Source: Pirellulales bacterium
GTDB lineage: Bacteria; Planctomycetota; Planctomycetia; Pirellulales; JACPPG01
Reading direction: 5' to 3'
Length of the DNA stretch: 64,000 nucleotides
Assembly: GCA_035546535.1 (NCBI GenBank)
Contig: DASZWQ010000154.1
Location: 1 to 64,000, forward strand
Every line of letters begins with the position of its first letter. Positions within the stretch are counted from its first letter, which is position 1. The notes under the pieces were generated by a model. The model made no database searches, had not been told where the DNA came from, and was given only the letters and a program-made list of their open reading frames with translations. Below are positions 55,458 to 63,900 of the stretch, piece after piece. The position numbers were made by a program, and so were the translations under genes.

Positions 55458-56939
55458 ATGGAAGAAGCCAAGCTGCACGATCCCGACGCGCTAGACGATG
55501 CCAACATCGCCGATCCGCCGCACAATCTGTGGAGCGCCTTTCGCAAGATTGGTCCCGGCATCATCCTGGCCGGCAGCATCATTGGCTCGGGCGAGCTGCT
55601 CTTGACCACCGCGCTGGGTGCCAAGTACGGCTTCGTGTTTCTGTGGCTGATCCTGTTCAGCTGCGTGATCAAGGTCTTCGTCCAGATCGAGCTGGGGCGA
55701 TACTCGCTATCGTCGGGTTTGCCCACGCTGACGGCCTTGAATGCGTTGCCAGGTCCCCGCTTCGGCGCCCATTGGCTGGTGTGGTGGTGGTTCATCATGC
55801 TCTTGATCACGGTGTTCCAGTTGGGGGCCATGGTCGGGGGCGTCGGCCAGGCGATGAATCTCGCCTTTCCAAACGTCTCGCTGCAACTGGCCGATGGCTG
55901 CGAATCGTTGGCCCCGGGCCTGGCCGACATCATTCGCAGCAAGCCGGAGCACCCCTGGGCCGTGCTGACGGCGCTCGCGGCGATCGTGCTGCTCTTGAGC
56001 GGCGGCTACAAACGGATCGAACGCGTGACGACGGCACTCGTAGCCGGCGTGACGCTGATCACCGTGGCGTGCGTCGCCATGCTGCCCGGCATGGGCTATC
56101 CCGTGGGTTGGAGTGACATCCGCGAAGGCTTCTCGCTGGACGTGCTGGCGCTACCGGCGGCGGCGATCGCCGCGGCCTTCAGCACGTTTGGCATCACAGG
56201 AGTTGGGGCCTCGGAATTGTACGCGTATCCGTACTGGTGCCTGGAAAAAGGGTACGCCCGTTTCACGGGGAATTGCTCGCCGTCGCCCGACTGGGCGCGC
56301 CGTGCCCACGGCTGGATGCGCGTCATGTACCTCGACGCCTGGTTCAGCATGGTGGTGTTCACCGTCGCGACCGTGTCTTTCTACGTGTTGGGGGCGACAG
56401 TCCTTCACCGGCAGGGTCTCGTGCCGGAAAAGTCGCAGATGATCGAGACGCTGTCGAACATGTACGTGCCGACTTTCGGCGCCTGGACGAAGATCGTGTT
56501 CCTGATCGGCGTATGGGCCGTGCTGTTCAAGACACTGTATGTGGCCTCGGCCTCGAACAGCCGGTTGACCGCCGACTTTCTCGGCCTCGCCAATTTCGTG
56601 AGTTACACCACCGACGCCGATCGCGACCGCTGGATTCGCCGCTGCTGCATCGCGTATCCCGCGCTCGGTATGATCTTCTATCTGTGGTGGCGCGATCCGA
56701 AGGGGATGGTGATCTTGGGCGGATTCGTGCAGGCGGCGACATTACCCATCATTTCCGCCGCAACGATCTTCATGCGCTATCGCCGCACGGACCCGCGACT
56801 GGCGCCCTCGAAGCTGTGGGACGCCTGTTTGTGGCTGGCCCTGGTGACGATCACCGCCGTCGCGATGTACGCCGTGCCGTATTGGGCGATCTATGATTTC
56901 TGGCCCGCAGTGTCGGGTTGGTTCTCGCCGGGCACGTGA
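55458..56939 (+). CDS. Nramp-fold transporter with non-canonical ion site
   Basis: 493-residue inner-membrane protein with about eleven spans and the Nramp fold. The N-terminal tail is cytoplasmic and acidic. Span 1 is GPGIILAGSIIGSGELLLTT (32-51): the family's DPGN metal motif is replaced by GSGE. Span 6 (FSTFGITGVGASELYAYPYW, about 235-260) has no MPH metal motif. The protein therefore probably does not handle Mn or Fe in the standard way; it may carry another cation or organic substrate. Spans later in the chain (MVVFTVATVSFYVLGATVL, IVFLIGVWAVLFKTLYVASAS) fit the fold. It is convergent with the PLP lyase. Confidence 0.82.
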   Translation: MEEAKLHDPDALDDANIADPPHNLWSAFRKIGPGIILAGSIIGSGELLLTTALGAKYGFVFLWLILFSCVIKVFVQIELGRYSLSSGLPTLTALNALPGPRFGAHWLVWWWFIMLLITVFQLGAMVGGVGQAMNLAFPNVSLQLADGCESLAPGLADIIRSKPEHPWAVLTALAAIVLLLSGGYKRIERVTTALVAGVTLITVACVAMLPGMGYPVGWSDIREGFSLDVLALPAAAIAAAFSTFGITGVGASELYAYPYWCLEKGYARFTGNCSPSPDWARRAHGWMRVMYLDAWFSMVVFTVATVSFYVLGATVLHRQGLVPEKSQMIETLSNMYVPTFGAWTKIVFLIGVWAVLFKTLYVASASNSRLTADFLGLANFVSYTTDADRDRWIRRCCIAYPALGMIFYLWWRDPKGMVILGGFVQAATLPIISAATIFMRYRRTDPRLAPSKLWDACLWLALVTITAVAMYAVPYWAIYDFWPAVSGWFSPGT

Positions 56940-56973
56940 GGCGCTGCAGCCGCTGCCGCGCAGCGATAACTAT

Positions 56974-57039
56974 TAGCCCAAAGTGCCGGCGAGGGGGCAA
57001 CGATAAACGGCGAACCACCCTCGCTGGCGTTTCGGGCTA
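56974..57039. repeat. 22-bp imperfect inverted repeat between convergent genes
   Basis: TAGCCCAAAGTGCCGGCGAGGG (56974-56995, given here in two halves TAGCCCAAAGT and GCCGGCGAGGG) pairs with the reverse complement of 57018-57039 at 18 of 22 positions, separated by a 22-base loop. The GCGAGGG/CCCTCGC and TAGCCC/GGGCTA ends are perfect. From general knowledge this word family recurs between planctomycete genes. Its place between two stops suggests a bidirectional terminator. Confidence 0.7.
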
Positions 57040-57066
57040 GTGATGGATTCGATCAAAGTCGCGTTA

Positions 57067-58494
57067 CTACGTCTTGTAATAGATGTCGATCACTTGCCGC
57101 AGCATGTCGTGAACGATCGTCTTGTCGGGAATTGCCGCGGCCAGGCCATAGATCGGGGCCATGCCTCCTTCGGCGCCTGGATTCGCCCGGACGTGCTCGA
57201 CCGATTCCTTCAGATCCTTAACGAAACGCTCGGCCACTCCTGGCTGCGCCTGACGTAGCGTAGTGCTGACGTGAATGGCCGCCGGGTGTTGCAGGCCGGT
57301 CAATGCCCACTTGCGGTGCGACATCTGGTCGAGCACTTCGTAGATGTTCAATTCATCCGACGCGAACGAAAAGACAGCGAACGTTTCGCCCAGCAGCTTC
57401 AGCTCGGGAATTTCTTCAATCCCCTTCTTCATCACGGCCACGGCATCGAGGATGGCCTTGGCGCTGTTCAGATAGTTGGCTTCGCCCATCGTCACCAGCG
57501 ATGCCCAGCAAGCGGCGCTTAGACCGCCGGGCCGGCTGCCGGAAAAGGTTGGCGAGTAGTACAAGCCGCCCGGCCAATCGGCGATGGTGAAGAACTGGTG
57601 GTGCCGCAACTCGCGACCGCGATACAGGACGACGGACGTTCCTTTGGCCGCGTAGCCGTACTTGTGCGTATCGCACGACATGCTGGTCACGCCGGGCAAG
57701 CGGAAATCGAACGCCGGCACGGGATAGCCGAGCTTTTCGGCCCACGGCAGGAAGTAGCCGCCGAGGCAGGCATCGACGTGGCAGCCGACGCCGTGTTTTA
57801 GCGCCAGGTCCGAAATCTTGTCCACGGCATCGATCGTGCCATATGGGAAATTCGGCGCTGACGCCACGAGCGCGATTGTGTTGTCCGTGATCGCGGCCGC
57901 CACGGCGTTGACGTCGGCGCGGAATTGGTCGTCGAGCGGCACCGGCACGAGCTTGATGTTGAAATACTGCGCCGACTTGTGGAACGCCGCATGGGCCGAA
58001 CGCGGCACGACGATCTCTGGCTCGGCAATACCGCGCTTCTCGCGGGCGTAATCACGATAGGTCTTCATCGCCAGCAAGATGCTTTCCGATCCGCCCGAGC
58101 TGACCGACCCGCAGACGCCGTTTTCCGAGTCGAACGGTTCACCACATGCTTCGGCCGACAGCATGTGCGCGGTCATCGACACGATTTCCGCTTCGAACTT
58201 GGCCGCGCTGGGCCATAGGTCCGAGTGCAGTTGATTGGCCTGCGACTGCGTGGCGTAGACGCGATTCATGAATTCGATGTGCGCTTCATCGCCGTGATAG
58301 ACCGAGCCCGACGCGTATCCCTCGCGCCAGCGACCGGTTTCGGTGGCTTGCAGCTTTTCCATGATCGCCAGCACTTGCTCGCGCGGCAGTCCCGCCTCGG
58401 GCAGCCGATTCACGGCCGGCAATTGCTCGCGATACGGATGCATCATTTCATCGAGCGGCTGCAACAGGCCCAGTTCTTCGGCAAGGTTTGACAC
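57067..58494 (-). CDS. PLP-dependent lyase of the sphingosine-1-phosphate lyase family
   Basis: The GTG at 58494 has GGAG 8 bases upstream and gives 475 residues; the longer TTG start at 58518 has no site. The protein is very close to eukaryotic S1P lyase and not to plain glutamate decarboxylase. Shared blocks (recalled from human SGPL1) are SSGGSESILLAMKTYRDYA, PRSAHAAFHKSAQYF, HVDACLGGYF (239-248), the PLP Lys278 in DTHKYGYAAKG, and SGSRPGGLSAACWASL. The eukaryotic membrane anchor is absent, so it is cytoplasmic. The likely reaction is retro-aldol cleavage of a phosphorylated long-chain or other amino alcohol to an aldehyde and phosphoethanolamine. It lies directly downstream of an FGGY kinase gene. 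Confidence 0.88.
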   Translation of the reverse strand: MSNLAEELGLLQPLDEMMHPYREQLPAVNRLPEAGLPREQVLAIMEKLQATETGRWREGYASGSVYHGDEAHIEFMNRVYATQSQANQLHSDLWPSAAKFEAEIVSMTAHMLSAEACGEPFDSENGVCGSVSSGGSESILLAMKTYRDYAREKRGIAEPEIVVPRSAHAAFHKSAQYFNIKLVPVPLDDQFRADVNAVAAAITDNTIALVASAPNFPYGTIDAVDKISDLALKHGVGCHVDACLGGYFLPWAEKLGYPVPAFDFRLPGVTSMSCDTHKYGYAAKGTSVVLYRGRELRHHQFFTIADWPGGLYYSPTFSGSRPGGLSAACWASLVTMGEANYLNSAKAILDAVAVMKKGIEEIPELKLLGETFAVFSFASDELNIYEVLDQMSHRKWALTGLQHPAAIHVSTTLRQAQPGVAERFVKDLKESVEHVRANPGAEGGMAPIYGLAAAIPDKTIVHDMLRQVIDIYYKT

Positions 58495-58587
58495 GGGTTT
58501 GTTCTCCGTTTTGTGCAAGGTCGACCGGCGACAGCAATGGCGCGGTCTTGATGATGATTGTTTTGCTTGTTCGTTATTACTCAGAAG

Positions 58588-60177
58588 CTATTTCGATCCG
58601 TTCCAGCGCTTGAAGAGCGCGCGATTGGCTCGATAGGCACGCACGAATTCGCCGAACCAATGATCATACACGGCGCGGTTCTCCAGTCGCGGCGTAAAGA
58701 CGCGACTGGTTTTCACGATTTTTGGGATGTCGTCGACATTCAGGCGGCCGAGCCCCATCAGGGCCAGGTACGCCGCGCCACGCACGATGGCATGGTTCGG
58801 CTCGGCGATCTGGCGGATCGGGCGATCGAAAACGTCGGCCAGGATCTGGCACCACAGTTCCGACTGAGCGCCGCCGCCGCTGAACCGCAATTCGGCGTAG
58901 CGCCGGCCGAGAAAGCGCTCTTGCGCCGTCAGCAGCCAGTTGAGATTGTAAGCCACGCCCTCGAGCACCGCACGCAGGGCCTCGGCCCGACCGGTTCGCA
59001 AAGTTTGATTCAAAAACCCGCCCCGCATGAAGGCGTCGCCCGTCGGCGGCCCGGCTCCATTCACCCAGGGGAGAAAGATCAATCCGTCGCTGCCGGCCGG
59101 CACGTTGGCCGCCAGGCTGAGGGCGTGCTGGTAACGATCAAAGCCCGCGACCGGTTGCAGGTTCGGGTCGTTGGCGAAGAACCAGCGATCGACAAACAAT
59201 TCCAGGCATTTGCCGGCCGGGCCTTGTTCGGCCACGATCAGGTTCCGTCCGGGAATCGCTGCCGGCATGGTCCCCATGTACGAGCCGATGCTGGTCTTCT
59301 TGAACGGGATGTGGCAGGTAAGCCACGATGACGTGCCAATGCACAGGTGGCCGTCGAAATCATGTACCGCGCCCGAACCCACGGCCGCTGCCGAGGTATC
59401 GCCACAGCCGACGACAACTTGCACGTGAGAGCCCAATCCCCACTCCGCGGCGGCCGCGGGCAGGATCTTTCCCAGCACCGAAGTGACCGGTACCAGGTCC
59501 GGCATTTTTGCCCGGTCGACGCCGGACCACGCCAGCAAACCCGGGTCGTAGTCCACCTTGTTCAGGTCGCGATTGTCCGTCAGCAGGTACGGAAAGATCG
59601 TGGCTTGCGTCGCCGCCATGCGTCCCGTCAAACGCATGCCGAGATAATCGGTTGGCTCCAACAGCGCGTGCGTCTGCTGATAAACGTCCGGGCAGCCATG
59701 CTTGATGAACAGCACGTGCGCCAGCGCATCGTTGCCGGAATGGACTGGCACACCGCCGGTCAGGCGCAGCCAGCGGACGAGCTTGCGGGCGCCATAGCCG
59801 GCGACCTTGATCAGCCCGCCGGTAATTTCGCGCGTGTAGGGGGCGCCGCGCGAGTCCATCCAATGCACGGCCCGCATCAGTGGCTTGCCCGCCCGGTCGA
59901 CCGGCACGGTTACGGACCATTGGCCGGTGCAGGTGACGCCGATAACGTCCTCGATCGGCGGCCGGGCTACGTCGAGCACCTGGCGCACGCCGTGCGTGCA
60001 GGCGCGCCACCAATCCTCAGGATCCTGTTCCACGCCACCGGCGGGAAGGAAATAGGTCTCGATGTGCTCGCGGGCGTGCGCCACCATCTGGCCGTCGTCG
60101 GCCACGAGCGCAACTTTCGGGCCGCTCGAACCAAGGTCGATGGCCAGTACGAATTGACGCCGGTCGCTACGGGGCAC
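58588..60177 (-). CDS. FGGY-family carbohydrate kinase
   Basis: The GTG at 60177 has GAGGAG 6 bases upstream and gives 529 residues; upstream in-frame sequence is not homologous. FGGY kinases phosphorylate sugars or polyols with ATP in the cytoplasm. FVLAIDLGSSGPKVALVADDG is the phosphate-1 motif (DLGSS near 14-18; parts quoted separately are LAIDLGSSGPK and ALVADD). VTCTGQWSV, AVHWMDSRGAPY, VVVGCGDTSAAAVGSGAV, EGVAYNLNWLL and RFSGGGAQSELWCQILADVF (adenosine and FGGY blocks) follow. It is closest in style to xylulokinase, but the substrate is open. The PLP-lyase gene follows after 93 bases, and the aminoacylase-type gene diverges 265 bases upstream. Confidence 0.9.
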   Translation of the reverse strand: MPRSDRRQFVLAIDLGSSGPKVALVADDGQMVAHAREHIETYFLPAGGVEQDPEDWWRACTHGVRQVLDVARPPIEDVIGVTCTGQWSVTVPVDRAGKPLMRAVHWMDSRGAPYTREITGGLIKVAGYGARKLVRWLRLTGGVPVHSGNDALAHVLFIKHGCPDVYQQTHALLEPTDYLGMRLTGRMAATQATIFPYLLTDNRDLNKVDYDPGLLAWSGVDRAKMPDLVPVTSVLGKILPAAAAEWGLGSHVQVVVGCGDTSAAAVGSGAVHDFDGHLCIGTSSWLTCHIPFKKTSIGSYMGTMPAAIPGRNLIVAEQGPAGKCLELFVDRWFFANDPNLQPVAGFDRYQHALSLAANVPAGSDGLIFLPWVNGAGPPTGDAFMRGGFLNQTLRTGRAEALRAVLEGVAYNLNWLLTAQERFLGRRYAELRFSGGGAQSELWCQILADVFDRPIRQIAEPNHAIVRGAAYLALMGLGRLNVDDIPKIVKTSRVFTPRLENRAVYDHWFGEFVRAYRANRALFKRWNGSK

Positions 60178-60442
60178 GAAGGGCTCCTCGCCACGGCCAC
60201 GTTCGGGCAGGAACAGCCCCAGGCACTGGCCAAGCGGATGAGAATCTTCGCATCGTAGATTTGGCAAAATGGAGAGTCAATTGCCCAAGGCGAATCGCCA
60301 TTCGGGGTAGTTTTTGGGGCGTGCCGCGTTGGGCCAATCCACCCGTAGCCAACTCGCCGCCGACAGGCGAAAATATGCCTCTACACACTTTTCCGGGGCG
60401 GCTAAGATACGGGCGGCGTTTGACGGCGGTGGGAGGACCTGC

Positions 60443-62188
60443 GTGACACAAGCAGCTGAGAACAAGTCGGGCGCGGCATGCGACGTCGTGATCCGCAATG
60501 GCCAATTCTTCGACGGCGCGAACTCGCCGGCGGCCACGGCCGACGTGGCGATTGCCGATGGCAAGGTAAAAGCGGTCGGGCCGCAATTACCCCTGACGGG
60601 CCGCCGCGAAATCGATGCCCGCGGCCAGTGGGTGATGCCTGGCATGCTGGACATTCACACCCACTACGATGCCGAGGTCGAGGCCATGCCTGGCCTCGAG
60701 GAATCGGTCCGCCACGGCGTGACCACGATCGTGATGGGCAATTGCTCGCTTTCGGCAGCGCTCGGAAAAACCAAGGATATTCTCGACCTGTTCTGCCGCG
60801 TCGAAAGCTTGCCGCGCGACGTGCTGTCGCGATGGCTGGGCGATTCGATCCCGTGGAACGGCGTGCGCGAATACTACCAGCACCTCGACCAGTTGCCCGT
60901 CGGACCGAACGTGGCTTCGCTGCTGGGGCATTCGAACGTTCGCGCCCACGTGATGGGGATGGAGCGCAGCCTGCAAGTAAGCAAGGCCGAGCCGCAAGAA
61001 GTTCGCCAGATGCAAAAGATCGTCGAGGAAGCGATCGACGAGGGCTACCTGGGCCTGTCGATCGACATGCTCCCTTGGCACCGGTTGGATGGCGAGCCGT
61101 TCCGCGGCATCTCGGTTCCCTCGCAACACGCGCATCCGAACGAATACCGCCGCCTGGCCGAGCCCGTGCGCGCGAGCGACCGCGTGCTGCAAGCCACGCC
61201 GAACGCGCTGACCAAGAGCACCGTCGCCACGCTGGGCATGTTGAGCACGGGCATCGGCCGCAAGCCGCTGCGGACGACGATCGTGGCCGCAATGGACGTC
61301 AAGACCAATCGCGCCATCTATAAGATCGCCACGATCGGCGGCACGGTACTGAACAAGTTCTTCCGTGCGAACATCCGCTGGCAAGCGCTAGCGGAGCCGT
61401 TTTTGAACTATTGCGACGGCGTGCATACGCCGCTGTTCGAAGAATTCCCAACCGGCGTCAATGCCATCAGCGCAACCTCGTGCGAGCGGAAGCAGATGTT
61501 TTCCGACCCGGGCTTTCGCCGCGACTTCCGCCGCGATTGGGAAAGCGCAAGCGCCCGCGTGTTCCACCGCGATCTGGCCGACATGTGGATCGTCTCGTCG
61601 CCGATTCCGGGACAAGAAGGGAAATCGTTCGACGAGCTGGCCCGCGCCGAGGGCACAGAGCCACTCGAGTACTTCATGAACCTGCTGGCCGAGCACGATT
61701 CGGCAATTCGCTGGAAGACCGTCGTGACGAACGACCGGGAGGAAGCGCGGCAGTTCATCTTCGCCCACGATACGACGCTGCCCGGGTTCAACGACTCGGG
61801 CGCACACGCGCGCAACATGGCCTTCCAGGACGGCGGGTTGCAGATGTTGCAGCAGGTGCTGTTGAATCCGCAACTGATGCCGATCGAGAAGGCCATTCAC
61901 AAGCTCACCGGGCAATCGGCCGAGTGGCTGGGCCTTGACGTCGGTGTGTTGAAGCCCGGCGCCCAGGCGGACGTCATCGTTGTCGATCCACAAAAGCTGC
62001 GCACGGGGCTGGGCCCGCCCATCGAGCACTACGACGATCGCTTGCACGGCGCCATGCGGATGGTGAAGCGCTCGGACGGAGTGGTACGGCAAGTGCTGGT
62101 CAACGGGAAGGTCGCCTTCGAGGATGCGACGTTCGTGCCGGAGTTCGGCCGCGAACGCTTTGGCCGGCTGCTGCGTTCGCAGCGATAA
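60443..62188 (+). CDS. Amidohydrolase of the N-acyl-D-amino-acid deacylase family
   Basis: The GTG at 60443 has GGGAGG 6-7 bases upstream and gives 581 residues. Zinc-dependent amidohydrolase that removes acyl groups from N-acyl D-amino acids or similar amides; cytoplasmic by lack of a signal. CDVVIRNGQFFDGANSPAATA is the family start. HTHYDAEVEA (72-81) is the metal site. GVTTIVMGNCSLSAA follows with the conserved Cys that bridges the metal in D-aminoacylase. LGHSNVRAHVMG and SIDMLPWHRLDGEPFRG come next, then the late Asp region GFNDSGAHARNM, and VLKPGAQADVIVVDP. It is divergent from the FGGY kinase gene, so the two share a promoter region. Confidence 0.9.
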   Translation: MTQAAENKSGAACDVVIRNGQFFDGANSPAATADVAIADGKVKAVGPQLPLTGRREIDARGQWVMPGMLDIHTHYDAEVEAMPGLEESVRHGVTTIVMGNCSLSAALGKTKDILDLFCRVESLPRDVLSRWLGDSIPWNGVREYYQHLDQLPVGPNVASLLGHSNVRAHVMGMERSLQVSKAEPQEVRQMQKIVEEAIDEGYLGLSIDMLPWHRLDGEPFRGISVPSQHAHPNEYRRLAEPVRASDRVLQATPNALTKSTVATLGMLSTGIGRKPLRTTIVAAMDVKTNRAIYKIATIGGTVLNKFFRANIRWQALAEPFLNYCDGVHTPLFEEFPTGVNAISATSCERKQMFSDPGFRRDFRRDWESASARVFHRDLADMWIVSSPIPGQEGKSFDELARAEGTEPLEYFMNLLAEHDSAIRWKTVVTNDREEARQFIFAHDTTLPGFNDSGAHARNMAFQDGGLQMLQQVLLNPQLMPIEKAIHKLTGQSAEWLGLDVGVLKPGAQADVIVVDPQKLRTGLGPPIEHYDDRLHGAMRMVKRSDGVVRQVLVNGKVAFEDATFVPEFGRERFGRLLRSQR

Positions 62189-62241
62189 AGCACCAGAGCT
62201 TACGGCGCCTCAACCATGGCGCGCGCCTGGAACTGCCCTTA

Positions 62242-62451
62242 TCAGGCGTGTCGCGGCGGATCGCTGTCCAGGCGATGCGGCACGTAGTATCGTCCGATCC
62301 ATTCGCGCTCGGCCTCGAGCCAGAGATTTACGTCGGCATGCTCGGGGCAACCGGCGTCGAGCCAGCGAGAATAGGCCAATTTACGAATCGCGTCCCTGAT
62401 GACGTTTAATTCGTCAGCGGTGCAATCCAGCATCTCTAGACTTGTGTGCAT
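62242..62451 (-). CDS. Small DUF2934 protein
   Basis: The start at 62451 has GAGG 5 bases upstream and gives 69 residues; the frame is open 99 codons further without a site or homology. The DUF2934 core IRKLAYSRWLDAGCPEHADVNLWLEAEREW is present (short parts: AYSRWLDAGCPEH and NLWLEAEREW). Soluble, function unknown. Such domains are common in planctomycetes and proteobacteria. Convergent with the amidohydrolase gene. Confidence 0.78.
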   Translation of the reverse strand: MHTSLEMLDCTADELNVIRDAIRKLAYSRWLDAGCPEHADVNLWLEAEREWIGRYYVPHRLDSDPPRHA

Positions 62452-62827
62452 ACGTTCCTCGCTGCCCGATGACCTCGATAATCTTCGCGGCTCGTCCCCG
62501 ATGTTCAAGGGATCGTCCGTCGCGTCCGAAGGGGATGACGCCCAGTGCGATCCGTTCCTGCCGAACCGCCGCTCGATGGCCGGCGGCACTCCGCACTTGA
62601 TCAAAGCTACCTTGCCGAATACGTCGGCGGGGAAGGACCGCGACGATTCTGCAACTCGTGACGTGGCCGGCACATTCGGCGAGTCATGCGGCGATTTTGC
62701 ACATCGCATCCGCGAATTTCCGGAGGCGCGCTCGCCCGAGAGGCTCATGGCTTGCAGGTCCCAAACGGGGCTTTTCCTGTGCGGACTTTCGCCACGTGCA
62801 ACTGCTCGACCGAGGGACAGTTCCGTT

Positions 62828-63280
62828 TCAGTCCACGGGATGCCTACCGCTCGCTCCCTGGTCCTTCTTGTTGTAGAGGCATTCCGCTACTGCGCCGATC
62901 GCGGCACCAATCACATAGGCAATCAGATCCGGGCTATTGAACGAAGCGCCGAGGACAAGTCGGCCGAGGCGCGTTGACCGGATCACATCGATCCAGGGCG
63001 CGTGATAGAGTTGAAAAAACTCGACGGACCACGCGATACAGATCGTGCCCAGGGCAATACGTGCGGTAGAGCTTCGACGAAAAACACAGCCCAGGCCGAA
63101 AAACACAACGAGCGCCCAAAGGGAGTCTCCGCCGTACTTCGCAAGGAAGCTTGGAAGCGGCAGCAAACCTGACCGCCAAAACAGGCCCGCCGCGATCACC
63201 AGCGTAGCCGCTAAGCCATACGCCGGCCGACTTCGTTGTCGCGGAGTTGTTAAGGCGTTCATTGGGTCCAGGGCGAGCAT
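62828..63280 (-). CDS. DUF2809 family membrane protein
   Basis: 150 residues from the ATG at 63280; an ATG six codons later is equally possible. Four membrane spans: YGLAATLVIAAGLFWRSG, GDSLWALVVFFGLGCVFR, ARIALGTICIAWSVEFFQLY and DLIAYVIGAAIGAVAECL. The family signature is clear in KYGGDSLWALVVFF, EFFQLYHAPWIDVIR and LGRLVLGASFNSPDLIAYVIG. Function unknown; some members lie beside vanZ-like genes. It stands alone, 377 bases from the DUF2934 gene. Confidence 0.88.
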   Translation of the reverse strand: MLALDPMNALTTPRQRSRPAYGLAATLVIAAGLFWRSGLLPLPSFLAKYGGDSLWALVVFFGLGCVFRRSSTARIALGTICIAWSVEFFQLYHAPWIDVIRSTRLGRLVLGASFNSPDLIAYVIGAAIGAVAECLYNKKDQGASGRHPVD

Positions 63281-63498
63281 GATGCCCAACTTTGCGCTGC
63301 GAAATGTGTCCCCTGCTGTCGAATGCCAGCTAGCGGGATTTCCTCTTAATTTGGCGATCCCTGAATGACTTTGCCGATTTCGGTGACTTTTCCGGCGCCG
63401 CATGCCGAAACATAAGGGCAGTTCCTGAAAGATGATCGCGGTAGCGATGCTGGCAGTCGCCCGCGCGCACCGTCCTACGACTGCGAGGGATCACGATC

Positions 63499-63900
63499 AT
63501 GAAAAAGTGCATGGGGTTCGCCGCCTGGTTTCTGGCAATCCTTTCCGCGGTATCCGTGCCAAAGGTCGCGGCGCAAAATCCGCGCCCCTTCGACGACTAC
63601 ACGCCGCCTTCGTCGGTCAGTCCCTATATGAATCTGATGAACAATAATAACAACGGCACCGAGGCCAGCTTGTTCATGAATTATCAGCTGTTCGTGAAGC
63701 CGCAGCTCGAGCAGCGGCGCATCAACAAACAGTCGGCAAGCGCGATTCGCGAATTGCAACAACAGCAACAGCAACCAACGCGAAGCACGAAATCATCCTC
63801 CACCAGCGAAGGGAATTCGAAACTGCGCGCCACGGGACATGTCGCTACGAGGGTCAATTATTCGCACTATTACCCGACCCTCAATCGCCAGCCAAGATGA
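63499..63900 (+). CDS. Small exported protein with Asn and Gln runs, unknown function
   Basis: 133 residues with a signal peptide (MKKCMGFAAWFLAILSAVSV, cleavage after VAA near residue 25) and GAGGG upstream. After DDYTPPSSVSPYMNLM comes a run of five Asn, later an FMNYQLFVKPQLEQRRINKQ segment and a Gln-rich run before a Ser/Thr-rich tail ending in Arg. Unstructured and polar; I recognise no family, but secreted proteins with PYMNLM-type segments occur in planctomycetes. The stop is at 63900; the last 100 bases of the window show nothing. Confidence 0.72.
   Translation: MKKCMGFAAWFLAILSAVSVPKVAAQNPRPFDDYTPPSSVSPYMNLMNNNNNGTEASLFMNYQLFVKPQLEQRRINKQSASAIRELQQQQQQPTRSTKSSSTSEGNSKLRATGHVATRVNYSHYYPTLNRQPR

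Noticed and set aside
62452-62748. N-terminal extension of the DUF2934 protein to 168 residues
   Set aside because: The extra residues are low in coding character, and a good ribosome binding site precedes the internal ATG at 62451.
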